Assembly (NCBI GenBank): GCA_949045875.1
Contig: CARPYP010000010.1
Coordinates: 1 to 64,000 of the forward strand
Direction of reading: 5' to 3'
Source of the DNA: an uncultured Clostridia bacterium
GTDB lineage: Bacteria; Bacillota; Clostridia; TANB77; CAG-508
Length of the DNA: 64,000 nucleotides
The position numbers and the translations under genes were made by a program. Shown piece after piece: positions 9,382 through 17,420 of this stretch; position 1 is the first letter of the stretch, and each line of letters opens with the position of its first letter. The notes beneath the pieces are model-generated. The model did not search any database. It had not been told where the DNA came from and saw only the letters and a list, made by a program, of their open reading frames with translations.

Positions 9382-11005
9382 TTATACTGCTTTCTCATAT
9401 TTTTCTTGTTCTTTTATATTTCCGAAAGTTAGTGTAACTGTAATATTTTTATTACTATCAAATTCAATTTTTTTTATTAGTTTTGAATATATTTCTTTAC
9501 TAGGATTTTTCATTTGTAACATATCTTTTGCTAATTTAATCATTTCTATATAGTTTTTTCCTGTATCTTCTTTTTGTAATTCCATCATTTCCGTTTCTAT
9601 TTGATGAATCTGCATTAGTAGTTCTTTTTTTTCGCTTTGCAATTTATTATAAATCATAGCAAAATCATCTGCTGTTATAAGTTTATGTATTTTATCTTGA
9701 TATACCTCTTGTGTAGTTTGTTCATTTTCATCAATTTTGTTTTGTATAGCCACTTTTTGACTCCTTAATATATTAGTTTTACTGTGTACCTTTTCTTCAG
9801 CTTTTTTATAGACATTTATTATCTCATCTTCTGTATAAGATATTTGCTCTATTTCTTCTTTGATTACTTTTTTTACTTCATCTTGTATAAGTTCTTCTGT
9901 TATCGGTTTACAAGTGCAACTTTTATTTCTATTTTTATTAGAACATAAGAAAGTTCTTTGTTCCCATACTTTGCCACTTTTTCTTTCCCCTTTTCTTACT
10001 TTATAAGTTGCTTTTCCTCCACATTCTGCACAAAATATAAATTCTTTCAAAGGTACTTCATATTTTTGAGTTAATGAATTTTTATGCTTGTTTAGTTTGT
10101 CTTGTGCCTTTCTCCAAGTTAGTTCATCAATTATAGGTTCGTGCATATTTTTCACAATAATATATTCCTCTCTATGCGTACTTCGTACTTTCTCAACTTT
10201 ATGGCTTATCTTTTGAAACTTTCTTCCAACTACACTCCCTATATATACTTCATTTTTCAACATTTTAGCTATTTGTTCACTATGCCATATATAGCCTTTT
10301 GGATCTTTACTTTTTCTATTCATACATACTGGTATTTTTAAATATATTGCAGGAGCTTCAATATTTCTTTCATTTAATTTATCTGCAATCTTTATTGTAG
10401 ACATTCCATTATATAAATACATATCAAATATTTCTCTAACTATCTGTGCCGAATATTCATCAATTACTAAATGATTTTTTATATTGTTGTCCTTTTTATA
10501 GCCATAAGGTGCTATTCCTCCTTGAAACTCCCCCTTTTCTATCTTTCTGTTTTTTACACTTTTTATCTTATTAGAAATATCTTGTGCATAATAATCATTA
10601 AAACTTAATTTAAAAGTCAAAAATTGTAATCCATCTGGATTTATTGTATCAACATTATCTCCTATTGCTATATATCTAATATTGTTTGTTGGCAAATATC
10701 TTTCTAAATAATAACCTGTGTCTATATGATCTCTACCAAATCTTGATAAGTCCTTTGTTATAATGCAATTTATTTTTCCATCTTCTATATCTTGCAACAT
10801 CTTTTTAAATCCGTGGGCGATTAAAGTTTGTTCCAGTATAGCCATCATCAACATATTCTTCTACTGATTCTAATTCTTCGTGTTCATTTATATAGCTATC
10901 TAATATATCTCTTTGATTTTCTATACTTTCACTTTCTCTATCATCTCCGTCATCTCTTGATAAACGCATATATTTCGCCACTTTATAATTATTTATTCTT
11001 AACAT
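9382..11005 (-). CDS. Large serine recombinase 2, needs one +1 frameshift
   Basis: A second large serine recombinase, 540 residues after skipping one C at CCA-C-GGA (base 10813), which restores the canonical NFNRPGFKKM. It has the catalytic serine in YMRLS, LSRFGRDHIDTGYYLE, the recombinase domain, a zinc ribbon (CAECGGKAT ... CSNKNRNKSCTC) and a coiled coil. The start follows AGGAGGGAGGG. It is clearly paralogous to recombinase 1 and the pair recalls the two-recombinase ccrA/ccrB arrangement; which of them acts on pdaA cannot be told from sequence. In the zero frame the product would end after 66 residues. Confidence 0.88.
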
Positions 11006-11084
11006 TTTCCCTCCCTCCTAGAATAAATAACCTGTCTGCTATTTCATTTTACTTTTTTTATTTTTTTAAGTAAAATGTATAAAT

Positions 11085-11222
11085 TCATTGTTTTTTTAAT
11101 TTTTCTATATTTTCTATTTTTTCAATAAAAGTTTTCTCTAATAAATTCGTTAATATTTCTTTTAGGTTTTCATTCCCATATATCTTTTTTACATTATCTT
11201 TTTCATTTTTTAAGTCCTCCAT
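11085..11222 (-). CDS. Small protein of 45 residues upstream of the recombinases
   Basis: A short frame starts at an ATG right behind GGAGGAGG and encodes a charged, helical peptide (MEDLKNEKDN ... ENIEKLKKQ). Short proteins of this sort are often found before serine recombinase genes in clostridial ICEs. The function is unknown. Gene status rests on the strong ribosome binding site and codon pattern. Confidence 0.55.
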   Translation of the reverse strand: MEDLKNEKDNVKKIYGNENLKEILTNLLEKTFIEKIENIEKLKKQ

Positions 11223-11290
11223 CTCCTCCTCCTTTTATATTAAAAGGTATTTTTGAATGTCCCATTTTATGAATAAAATTTGAAATAAAT

Positions 11291-11695
11291 CTATTCATTC
11301 AATAGCTCTGGAAAGACACTTTCTAAAATAGTTTCTGCCTCTTTCATTATATTTCTAGGGTGGTGCGAATGGATCATACTTAAAAATTCTTTGACAATTT
11401 TTTCATCTGTTATCTGCATTTCTCTATTTATTAGTACATTGAATATACAAATAGCATAAGAAATAAAGTCATTTGCTGATAAAATCCAATTAAAATTTAT
11501 TCTATTTAATAATTCAGTATTAACTCCTGTTATCTCAATACTATTAAGATTTTCTTGTGCTACTTCTACTATATCTTTCAATATATCTCCTAGTCCATTT
11601 TGATTTATATTCTGTTCATATTTTTTATAACCTAAAATATAATAGCTTACTGCCTCCTTAATAGCATACATTTTATTTCTTACATTCTTTTTCAT
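11291..11695 (-). CDS. Hypothetical protein
   Basis: I do not recognise this 134-residue protein. It looks alpha-helical and soluble, with no conserved motif that I can name apart from a HSHHPR segment near residue 111. The ATG is preceded by AGGAGGAAATTTTA. It lies between the recombinase block and the recombinase-like protein and probably belongs to the same leftward transcript. Confidence 0.65.
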   Translation of the reverse strand: MKKNVRNKMYAIKEAVSYYILGYKKYEQNINQNGLGDILKDIVEVAQENLNSIEITGVNTELLNRINFNWILSANDFISYAICIFNVLINREMQITDEKIVKEFLSMIHSHHPRNIMKEAETILESVFPELLNE

Positions 11696-11726
11696 TAAAA
11701 TTTCCTCCTATACTAAAAAACAAGCC

Positions 11727-12269
11727 CTATCTGGACTTGTCATTTCGATTTTTTAATTCTTTTCTCTTTATATCTCTAGCTAATTTTTCAAAGCCTAATT
11801 TTTTAAAAGTTTCTATATAATGATTTCTATCGATACACTCTCCATTAAGAGTAACTATATCAATATTTCTCATAAAATTATTTTCAAACAAACTTGTTAT
11901 TTTTGCCGGATTTCTAAATAATCTTGAAATATCTGTTACTACTATTTGCTTGATTTTTCCTGCTTTTATATCTTCTATAAGTTTATCTAGTGCCTCTCTG
12001 TCTTCAGATAGTCCACTTTTTCTAACATCTATATAATGTACTCTGTTTGTTATATTGTGTTTTTTACAATATTCTTCTAGTCTATCTCTTTGAGAATAAA
12101 TATCTGCATTTACCATATCTCCATCTACTCTATTTGTTCTCATATATAGTGCAACAGCTTTTTTCTGCTTTTTGTTTTCTATCTTTTCATCAATATAATA
12201 GTCTAATTGCTCAATATTTCCAACTCTCATATACATACCAACATTTCCATTTTTACTCACAATTTCCAT
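11727..12269 (-). CDS. Resolvase-domain protein lacking the catalytic serine
   Basis: The 180-residue protein carries only the catalytic-domain fold of serine recombinases: ALYMRTN, DIYSQRDRLEEYC, SEDREALDKLIEDIKAG and TDISRLFRNP. In active enzymes the first motif is YxRxS; here the serine position is Asn, and no DNA-binding recombinase or zinc domain follows. It is thus probably not a recombinase but a DNA-binding or partner protein, perhaps controlling direction of recombination. About 50 residues of unrelated sequence precede the domain. The gene overlaps the mazF-like gene by 17 bases, so they are co-translated. Confidence 0.75.
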   Translation of the reverse strand: MEIVSKNGNVGMYMRVGNIEQLDYYIDEKIENKKQKKAVALYMRTNRVDGDMVNADIYSQRDRLEEYCKKHNITNRVHYIDVRKSGLSEDREALDKLIEDIKAGKIKQIVVTDISRLFRNPAKITSLFENNFMRNIDIVTLNGECIDRNHYIETFKKLGFEKLARDIKRKELKNRNDKSR

Positions 12270-12630
12270 AACCGTTCCTTTCTCGTAAATCGGTGGCTAT
12301 TTTTATAGCATTGTTTACAACTTCTACATATTTTTCTGGTAGTATATCTATTCGGTGTAATAATCTCTTTTTGTCTATTACTTTAATTTGTTCAGCCATT
12401 ATTGTAGCCTCATACTTCATTTTACCAAATTTATTTATTCTTATATGGGTAGGAATAGCAAATTGATTCTCTATTCTTTTAGTCATAGGAATAATTATTG
12501 TGGTTGTGCTATATTTGTTTCCTATATTATTTTGAATGATTAAAACAGGTCTTATTCCCCTCTCCTCACTTCCTACTGTATTTCCTAAATTAGCAAGATA
12601 TATTTCATTTCTTCTAATTTTATTTATCAT
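12253..12630 (-). CDS. MazF/PemK-family endoribonuclease toxin-like protein
   Basis: The 125-residue protein has the MazF/PemK fold signatures RRNEIYLANLG, GSEERGIRPVLIIQNN and TTTIIIPMT. Members cleave mRNA as type II toxins. No classic antitoxin precedes it; instead a 55-residue membrane protein overlaps its start. Single PemK-like genes are common beside recombinases in ICEs, where they may stabilise the element. The ATG follows AGGAGG. A natural AAC GGT pair close to the stop is read in frame. Confidence 0.87.
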   Translation of the reverse strand: MINKIRRNEIYLANLGNTVGSEERGIRPVLIIQNNIGNKYSTTTIIIPMTKRIENQFAIPTHIRINKFGKMKYEATIMAEQIKVIDKKRLLHRIDILPEKYVEVVNNAIKIATDLRERNGYGNCE

Positions 12631-12787
12631 TGTTTTGCCTCCTGCAATTATTTTTTACTTGTTCCATCTGTTCTATATCTTCCATTTCTATTTCTTCAGC
12701 TGTTTTGCATTTACTTGCACCTAACAGTAATAAATACATAAAAATAGCAATTATAAACATATCTATTAGTAAAATTCTTAATATCAT
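12620..12787 (-). CDS. Small single-pass membrane protein
   Basis: A 55-residue frame begins with ATG behind AGAAAGG and overlaps the mazF-like gene by 11 bases, which couples the two. Residues 3-23 form a membrane helix, and the rest is an acidic tail (EEIEMEDIEQMEQ). I know of no named family. It holds the place of an antitoxin but does not look like one. Confidence 0.6.
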   Translation of the reverse strand: MILRILLIDMFIIAIFMYLLLLGASKCKTAEEIEMEDIEQMEQVKNNCRRQNNDK

Positions 12788-12813
12788 TGTTTGGTTTTCC
12801 TTTCTCGTATGTT

Positions 12814-12879
12814 AAAAAGAACTCTAAAATGTTTTGGAGGTATATTGATATTGCATACCTTAATTTTAGAGTTCTTTTT
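12814..12879. terminator. Bidirectional terminator
   Basis: Two exactly complementary 17-base arms start with AAAAAGAACTC and end with GAGTTCTTTTT, around a 32-base loop that itself can pair (GGAGGTAT with ATACC). It separates the recombinase transcript from the control region to its right. Confidence 0.75.
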
Positions 12880-12929
12880 GTTTATTTATTTTTATACCTT
12901 TATCATCATTCATTAGACAGATATTTTGC

Positions 12930-13120
12930 ATATATCTTCATAGGTGTATTCGGCATACCCCACCTGTATACAGGCTTGTCCTCAATGCGTGGGACGGTTT
13001 TTTCTCGCTCGTGCTATGACTGGACAAAAGTTTCTTTCCTTTTACACTCATCTTCGCCTTATTAGTTGCAAACTAATATTTAAGTAATATAAATATTACT
13101 AGCTCAAGTAATCAAAGGAC
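12930..13120. promoter_or_regulatory. GC-contrasting leader-like region with a palindrome
   Basis: This noncoding stretch is much richer in G and C than all around it. It contains the perfect palindrome CCTGTATACAGG (12963-12974), a dyad AGTAATAT...ATATTACT (13083-13100) and, on the minus strand, a possible 37-codon peptide starting at 13049. A leader RNA or a protein-binding control site is plausible. The rest of the gap up to 13266 shows no gene. Confidence 0.4.
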
Positions 13121-13266
13121 TGTATCTAACGAATTGTTATTCACTTTTCAATGTGCTTTTTTACTCTCTTTTTAAGAAAAACAAGTAAGAGATTTTACCC
13201 TCTCATCTATAACAGCGATTGAAAAATGAAAAATAGGACATTTTCCTAAAATTTTTTTTATTTTTT

Positions 13267-13479
13267 TTATTTTGCTAATTTTTCTGCAAAATCTTTGTCT
13301 TTTATAATTCTTACTGCGTACTCAATTAAATAGCTTTTTAGCTCTTGATCTACTTCCTTATTTTCATTTTTAGAATATTTATCTATTAGAGGCATTATTT
13401 TATCTATTACAAAAATCAATGACACCTCATCTGTTCTAGCCTTTACTAATAATTTATAAAATTTTGTTTTATTCTTCAT
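13267..13479 (-). CDS. HTH-type helper protein of the sigma factor
   Basis: The 70-residue protein has the pattern FYKLLVKARTDE ... IDKIMPLIDKYSK ... DQELKSYLIEYA, typical of the short helix-turn-helix proteins encoded with sigma-like factors in conjugative transposons (the Tn916 orf8 position). It overlaps the sigma gene by 11 bases. The ATG follows TGGAGG. The likely role is control of element transcription. Confidence 0.75.
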   Translation of the reverse strand: MKNKTKFYKLLVKARTDEVSLIFVIDKIMPLIDKYSKNENKEVDQELKSYLIEYAVRIIKDKDFAEKLAK

Positions 13480-13894
13480 TCTTTACCTCCAAATAATTTC
13501 TTAATTTTTCAATAGCTCTATCTTTTAATTTTCTTACTGCACTCTCATCTTTGTTCATATCTTTTGCTATTTCTTTCAATTTCTTATTTTTGTAGTAATA
13601 CTGTATGATTACCTTTCTCTGTTTTTCAGTTAGTTTCCTCATTGCTTTTGATAGTTGTTCATTTTTACAGTTTTTTTCACTCAAAAAGGAATAATCAAAA
13701 TTGTCTGTATTATACAAATTTTCCCATTCCTCATTAGACATAGATATTTCTTTATCTAGTAAATATTTCTTGTGTTTTAAATAATCAATTCTTTTATGTA
13801 ATAAAGCTGTTCTTATATAACTTATATATCTAGCAAATACAATATCGTTTTTAAATTCTATGTTTTCTTTAAATATATCTCTTTTTTCTTTCAT
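13469..13894 (-). CDS. Sigma-70-type RNA polymerase sigma factor of the ICE
   Basis: The 141-residue protein carries a C-terminal sigma region 4 (LTEKQRKVIIQYYYKNKKLKEIAKDMN, then AVRKLKDRAIEKLR), with a short region 2-like segment before it. It matches the Tn916 orf7 type of regulator that drives transfer genes. Three nearby ATG codons could be the start; I choose 13894 because TGGAGG stands five bases upstream. It is co-translated with the HTH partner. Confidence 0.82.
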   Translation of the reverse strand: MKEKRDIFKENIEFKNDIVFARYISYIRTALLHKRIDYLKHKKYLLDKEISMSNEEWENLYNTDNFDYSFLSEKNCKNEQLSKAMRKLTEKQRKVIIQYYYKNKKLKEIAKDMNKDESAVRKLKDRAIEKLRNYLEVKNEE

Positions 13895-13984
13895 CATTTC
13901 CTCCATTCAATTTTGTTTTTTATTGAATGAAGGTGGACTATGACAGCCACAATTAAAAAGAAGAATAATTTTTATATGTAATAT

Positions 13985-14029
13985 AAAAAAGAAGTCAAAA
14001 TTACTCCCTGTAAATTTGACTTCTTTTTT
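13985..14029. terminator. Hairpin terminator
   Basis: Arms AAAAAAGAAGTCAAA and TTTGACTTCTTTTTT are exact complements around a 15-base loop, with T-runs on both strands. It lies upstream of the sigma gene and can stop transcripts from either side. Confidence 0.7.
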
Positions 14030-14530
14030 TATGTAATTATTTAAAAAAACTTCTTCCTCTGTTTCCACTACCCATACTCCTTGCATAGCGTAGAGTATGT
14101 ACTTTGAAATTATAGTAATAAGCAATAGAACAACACTACGCTAAAATATAATCTCGTTTCTCTTTTCTTTAGATAATCTGGTATTTAGGTAGCACATTTA
14201 TTTGGATTATCTTTTAAAAATAACAAAAAACAAATATTATTTTTTTATAACTTGCTTTTTGAATCTATCTTTAATTTACAATCCGTTTTATCTCCTTCCC
14301 TTTTATACTATCTTTTGTGCTTATATTTCTTATATTAGCACTTTTTATTTTAAAAGTTTGTCGAAATGTGTAATATAGTAAATATTTTTTACAAAAATTC
14401 CCATTTTATTTTGTATATTTACATTTTCTAATTTTTATAAATTGTTTTTAGCACGATATTCGTGCAAGGAAATGATTTTTTTATAATAAAATTGGGAAAA
14501 ATGTATATAGAATGAAAGGAATGATGGTAT
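14030..14530. promoter_or_regulatory. Control gap with a Spo0A-type box and a palindrome
   Basis: No gene is supported here. TTTGTCGAAATGTGT at 14357-14371 contains a perfect Spo0A box (TTTGTCGAA). GCACGATATTCGTGC at 14451-14465 is a dyad found again, with the same two following bases, at 15291-15305. Both lie before the XRE gene at 14531, so they probably control it. Confidence 0.55.
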
Positions 14531-14788
14531 ATGAGAGCCAAAAGACTTAATTCAAAATCTAATATTATTGGCAAAAATGTAAAAAAATATAGAACTGCCA
14601 ATAAATATACCCAAGAAGAATTATGCCAAAAGCTAGACTTGTTTGGTTTGAACTTATATCATTCTGATATTTATCTTATTGAATATAATAAAAGAATTGT
14701 TAGAGATTATGAAGCTCTTGCTTTTGCTAAAGTCTTTAATATAAGTTTAGACGAACTTTATTCTGGAACAGAAAAAGAACTTGAATAA
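14531..14788 (+). CDS. XRE-family DNA-binding protein
   Basis: The 85-residue protein is a single lambda-repressor-like helix-turn-helix domain (IIGKNVKKYRTANKYTQEELCQKL, then FAKVFNISLDELY). It is transcribed opposite to most of the element, as expected for a repressor next to the control region. The ATG follows AAAGGA at about ten bases. Target sites are probably the nearby dyads. Confidence 0.82.
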   Translation: MRAKRLNSKSNIIGKNVKKYRTANKYTQEELCQKLDLFGLNLYHSDIYLIEYNKRIVRDYEALAFAKVFNISLDELYSGTEKELE

Positions 14789-14794
14789 AAAATT

Positions 14795-14816
14795 AAATCC
14801 AGTTTTCTCTGGATTT
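14795..14816. terminator. Terminator between converging genes
   Basis: Arms AAATCCAG and CTGGATTT around TTTTCT, followed by T-runs, lie between the ends of the XRE gene and the receiver-domain gene and can serve both. Confidence 0.8.
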
Positions 14817-14820
14817 TTTA

Positions 14821-15267
14821 TTATTTTTTGAAAAAATTTACTATTTTCTTTAAAACATTACTTTCTTCAGTTAGTTTACTCTCAATTGTTTCTTCTCTAC
14901 TTTCTATTTCTGTAATTGATTCAATTTCATTAACTAACTTTTCTATATCTACTGGTTTATTATAGATATTTTTTACAGGCAAAGAATATAGTTTTTTCAT
15001 TATATCTATACTTGCACCACCAGTAATAACAATAAACTCTGGTATCTTCTCAAAATCTTTTACAATTTCTATAACTTCTATCCCTGTTTTTTTAGGCATT
15101 TCTATATCAGTGATTACAACATCTGGAGCAAATTGCATTATATGTTTCAATTCTTTTTCTCCGTCATTTGCAATTCCAACTACCTCTAGTTTATCACTTT
15201 CTTTTAATCCTTTTACAATATGTTCTAGTAAAACTTCGTTGTCATCTGCTACAACTATTCTTATCAT
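14821..15267 (-). CDS. Stand-alone response regulator receiver protein
   Basis: The protein (148 residues) is a CheY/Spo0A-type receiver domain with acidic residues in VVADDNE, the phosphorylated Asp in DVVITDIEMP and the conserved Lys in NKPVD. A charged C-terminal tail of about 30 residues replaces a DNA-binding domain. The start is placed at 15267 because AGAAAGGTGGG lies just before it. It may intercept or relay phosphate in the host sporulation phosphorelay, which would fit the Spo0A boxes nearby; that link is inference. Confidence 0.82.
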   Translation of the reverse strand: MIRIVVADDNEVLLEHIVKGLKESDKLEVVGIANDGEKELKHIMQFAPDVVITDIEMPKKTGIEVIEIVKDFEKIPEFIVITGGASIDIMKKLYSLPVKNIYNKPVDIEKLVNEIESITEIESREETIESKLTEESNVLKKIVNFFKK

Positions 15268-15290
15268 AGTTTTTCCCACCTTTCTTGATT

Positions 15291-15305
15291 GCACGATATT
15301 CGTGC
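15291..15305. promoter_or_regulatory. Dyad operator GCACGATATTCGTGC
   Basis: This dyad (GCACGA, three bases, TCGTGC) lies just upstream of the receiver gene and is identical to the one at 14451-14465 before the XRE gene; the match extends two more bases (AA). Two identical copies before two neighbouring regulators indicate a shared operator. Confidence 0.6.
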
Positions 15306-15327
15306 AATTATAAATAAAAAAAATAAT

Positions 15328-15576
15328 TTACTTTGCTAATTTAGATATTTTTCCTATACATTTATCACACACTAATTGTCCTTCAATTTTTGTTTGCACT
15401 TTTTTACTATTACAAAATACACAGTTTTCTAAATATTTTCTTAATATTATTTTTTCTCCGTCTACAAATATTTCTAAAGGATCTTGCTCACAAATTTTAA
15501 ATTGACTTCTAATTTCTTTAGGAATTGTTATTCTTCCTAAATCATCAACTTTTCTTGTAATTCCTGTACTTTTCAT
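15328..15576 (-). CDS. AbrB/SpoVT-type transition regulator with zinc knuckle
   Basis: Residues 1-50 form a SpoVT/AbrB swapped-hairpin DNA-binding domain (GITRKVDDLGRITIPKEIR). The tail has two CxxC pairs (CVFC and CDKC), suggesting a zinc knuckle. The length of 82 residues is close to that of AbrB. Such proteins are global regulators of the transition to sporulation; here it probably controls element genes. The gap to its right holds two Spo0A-type boxes. Confidence 0.85.
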   Translation of the reverse strand: MKSTGITRKVDDLGRITIPKEIRSQFKICEQDPLEIFVDGEKIILRKYLENCVFCNSKKVQTKIEGQLVCDKCIGKISKLAK

Positions 15577-15613
15577 CTAATTATTCTCCTATCTTTATAA
15601 ACTTTTTTCGTTC

Positions 15614-15781
15614 TTCGACATATTATACCATATCCTCTTTTATCTTTTTGTCGAAATGTGTCATAAAAATAAAAAAACTTCACTCAAGTAAACTATTCTA
15701 AATTTTAACATACAAATTACTTTACTGCAATAAATTACTTCGCAAAAGTAAAGTTTTTTAAAAAACCTTTACTCGAGTAAA
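15614..15781. promoter_or_regulatory. Divergent control region with Spo0A boxes and a TTTACTCGAGTAAA palindrome
   Basis: Between the AbrB-like and XRE genes lie TTCGACA (15614-15620, a reversed TGTCGAA), TTTGTCGAAATGTGT (15647-15661, identical to 14357-14371) and the perfect 14-base palindrome TTTACTCGAGTAAA (15768-15781), with a weaker copy near 15680. These look like binding sites for Spo0A and for the XRE repressor encoded next. Confidence 0.55.
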
Positions 15782-15826
15782 TTATATTATGCTTGTATCT
15801 TGTTATAATTTTTTTGGGTGAGAAAA

Positions 15827-16063
15827 ATGAAATTATCAGACGCTATAAGAAAAAGAATACAAAAATTATTAAAAGAAAAAAATATGAAACTGTGGAATTT
15901 ATATAAAAGAACTGGTATACCTATGTCTACTCTTTCTACTTTTATGAATGCCAAAAGAGAATTACTTACTTTAAAAACATTATTACACATTTGTGAAGGC
16001 TTTGAAATTAGCCTATCAGAATTTTTCCACGATCCTTTATTTGATGATGTAGAACAGGATTAA
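15827..16063 (+). CDS. XRE-family DNA-binding protein
   Basis: A 78-residue helix-turn-helix protein: LSDAIRKRIQKLLKEKNMKL, then GIPMSTLSTFMNAKRE and a FEISLSEFF end typical of Cro/CI proteins. I choose the ATG at 15827; an in-frame GTG three codons earlier (15818) is also possible. It reads away from the AbrB-like gene across a shared control region that includes a palindromic operator. Confidence 0.8.
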   Translation: MKLSDAIRKRIQKLLKEKNMKLWNLYKRTGIPMSTLSTFMNAKRELLTLKTLLHICEGFEISLSEFFHDPLFDDVEQD

Positions 16064-16067
16064 AAAT

Positions 16068-16099
16068 AAAAACAATAGTTAAGAAATACTATTGTTTTT
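16068..16099 (+). terminator. Intrinsic terminator
   Basis: Arms AAAAACAATAGT and ACTATTGTTTTT are exact complements directly behind the XRE gene stop, with a T-run on the plus strand. Confidence 0.8.
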
Positions 16100-16143
16100 A
16101 TTGTTTTTATTTTAACTATTAAATTGTAATTTTTTGCTATATT

Positions 16144-16566
16144 TTACTTTTCAACATCTTTAAGAAAAAATCTCAAAGACATAGTTGTTATAGCAAGTTT
16201 GTATTTATCTTCAACAGAAATTTTACTTTTCTTTGATGATAGAAATTTGTCTATTTCTTTTATATCTACTCCTGACATTTTTGAAATTGTCTTTTTTGAT
16301 ATATTATGATAAGACAATAATACTTTTAGAAAAGCATCTAATTTAACATCTTTTTCATCTATGGCACTACAATAAAGAAAACTTATTTTATTAAATAGAT
16401 TAAATCTATATTCATTATCGTTTGGTAAAAAACTTATATTTCCATCAACTAATTGATTTATCTGATTCTTATCTAATTCTAAATATTTAGATAATGTTTC
16501 TACATTAAAATCATAATCTTTAATTAAATTCTTTAATTGTTCTGTTATATCAATATCTCTATCCAC
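16144..16566 (-). CDS. HTH-like hypothetical protein
   Basis: The 140-residue protein has two helix-turn-helix-like segments (VETLSKYLELDKNQINQLVDG near residue 20 and ISKKTISKMSGVDIKEIDKFL near residue 92). I do not recognise a named family. The start is a GTG behind AAGGAGTT. It is the last of the cargo genes transcribed leftward, and AAATTACAATTT stands just past its stop, as at three other cargo genes. Confidence 0.65.
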   Translation of the reverse strand: MDRDIDITEQLKNLIKDYDFNVETLSKYLELDKNQINQLVDGNISFLPNDNEYRFNLFNKISFLYCSAIDEKDVKLDAFLKVLLSYHNISKKTISKMSGVDIKEIDKFLSSKKSKISVEDKYKLAITTMSLRFFLKDVEK

Positions 16567-16598
16567 TTTTAACTCCTTATAAAATTGTAATTTGTATG

Positions 16599-17249
16599 TT
16601 ACTTAACAACTTTCTCTATCCTAGTATATTCATCTTCAGTTACCTGATAAATACCATTATAAGGTTGCTCAATATAATATTGATTGTCTTTTTTATAAAT
16701 ATAAGCTGATTTGTAATTTCCAGAATCATTTTTAAATTTGACAAAATATAATATATCAGGGTTAACTGGAATATCATTTACACTTTCTATATGAGTTTTT
16801 TTATCTGCAAAAACCTCATAAATTTCTTCTATTGATTCTTCATCGTTGAACTCTTTTTCATTATCATATTGAGCTAAAGTATCTATTGTTATACTTGATA
16901 TTTCTTTTAACTCAAATAAATTAATTACATATTCCTTATTTTTATTTAATTCTTCTTCAAATTCTTTTTCATATTTTTTCATTTCTTCTTCAAAGTCATT
17001 ATAATCCATAAACCAAGTACCAATTTTAATGTCATCAAATCCTGCTAATGTATGAAAATCAATTACCTTATATCCTAAGCCAAAGTATTCTATTGTTCCT
17101 CCATCATTTATAATTCCTGCTGGATTTTGTATGCAGAAAATAGGTTTTTCTTGTTTTTGTACTCTAACATAATCTACTGCAAAAAATATTATTCCTAAAA
17201 TAATTATAACTCCTAAAATAACTCCAATTACTTTTAAATATTTTTTCAT
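16599..17249 (-). CDS. Membrane-anchored extracellular protein
   Basis: About 216 residues with one N-terminal membrane helix (residues 5-27) and an acidic extracellular domain containing KPIFCIQNPAGIINDGG, GTWFMDYNDFEEE and a C-terminal part that resembles DUF5301 (DILYFVKFKND). An in-frame ATG at 17366 would add 39 residues but lacks a ribosome binding site, so 17249 is preferred. Function unknown; it sits with two other single-pass membrane proteins in the cargo. Confidence 0.65.
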   Translation of the reverse strand: MKKYLKVIGVILGVIIILGIIFFAVDYVRVQKQEKPIFCIQNPAGIINDGGTIEYFGLGYKVIDFHTLAGFDDIKIGTWFMDYNDFEEEMKKYEKEFEEELNKNKEYVINLFELKEISSITIDTLAQYDNEKEFNDEESIEEIYEVFADKKTHIESVNDIPVNPDILYFVKFKNDSGNYKSAYIYKKDNQYYIEQPYNGIYQVTEDEYTRIEKVVK

Positions 17250-17382
17250 AACAACCACCAGTTTACCTTTCCTTTTATAAATTAACCTCAACAAAAAATT
17301 ACTATATTTTATTATGCTTATATTATCATAAATTGGAATACTTATCAATATAACTATTCCCATCAAAATTTGTGTGTTAAAT

Positions 17383-17411
17383 AAGGAACAGATATAAAAT
17401 ACCTGTTCCTT
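17383..17411 (-). terminator. Intrinsic terminator
   Basis: Arms AAGGAACAG and CTGTTCCTT lie ten bases past the stop of the gene that ends at 17421, followed by TTATTT on the minus strand. Confidence 0.7.
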
Positions 17412-17420
17412 AATATTTCT

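Noticed and set aside
13907..14125. 72-residue minus-strand frame upstream of the sigma gene
   Set aside because: It runs through a terminator hairpin, has no binding site and unnatural composition.
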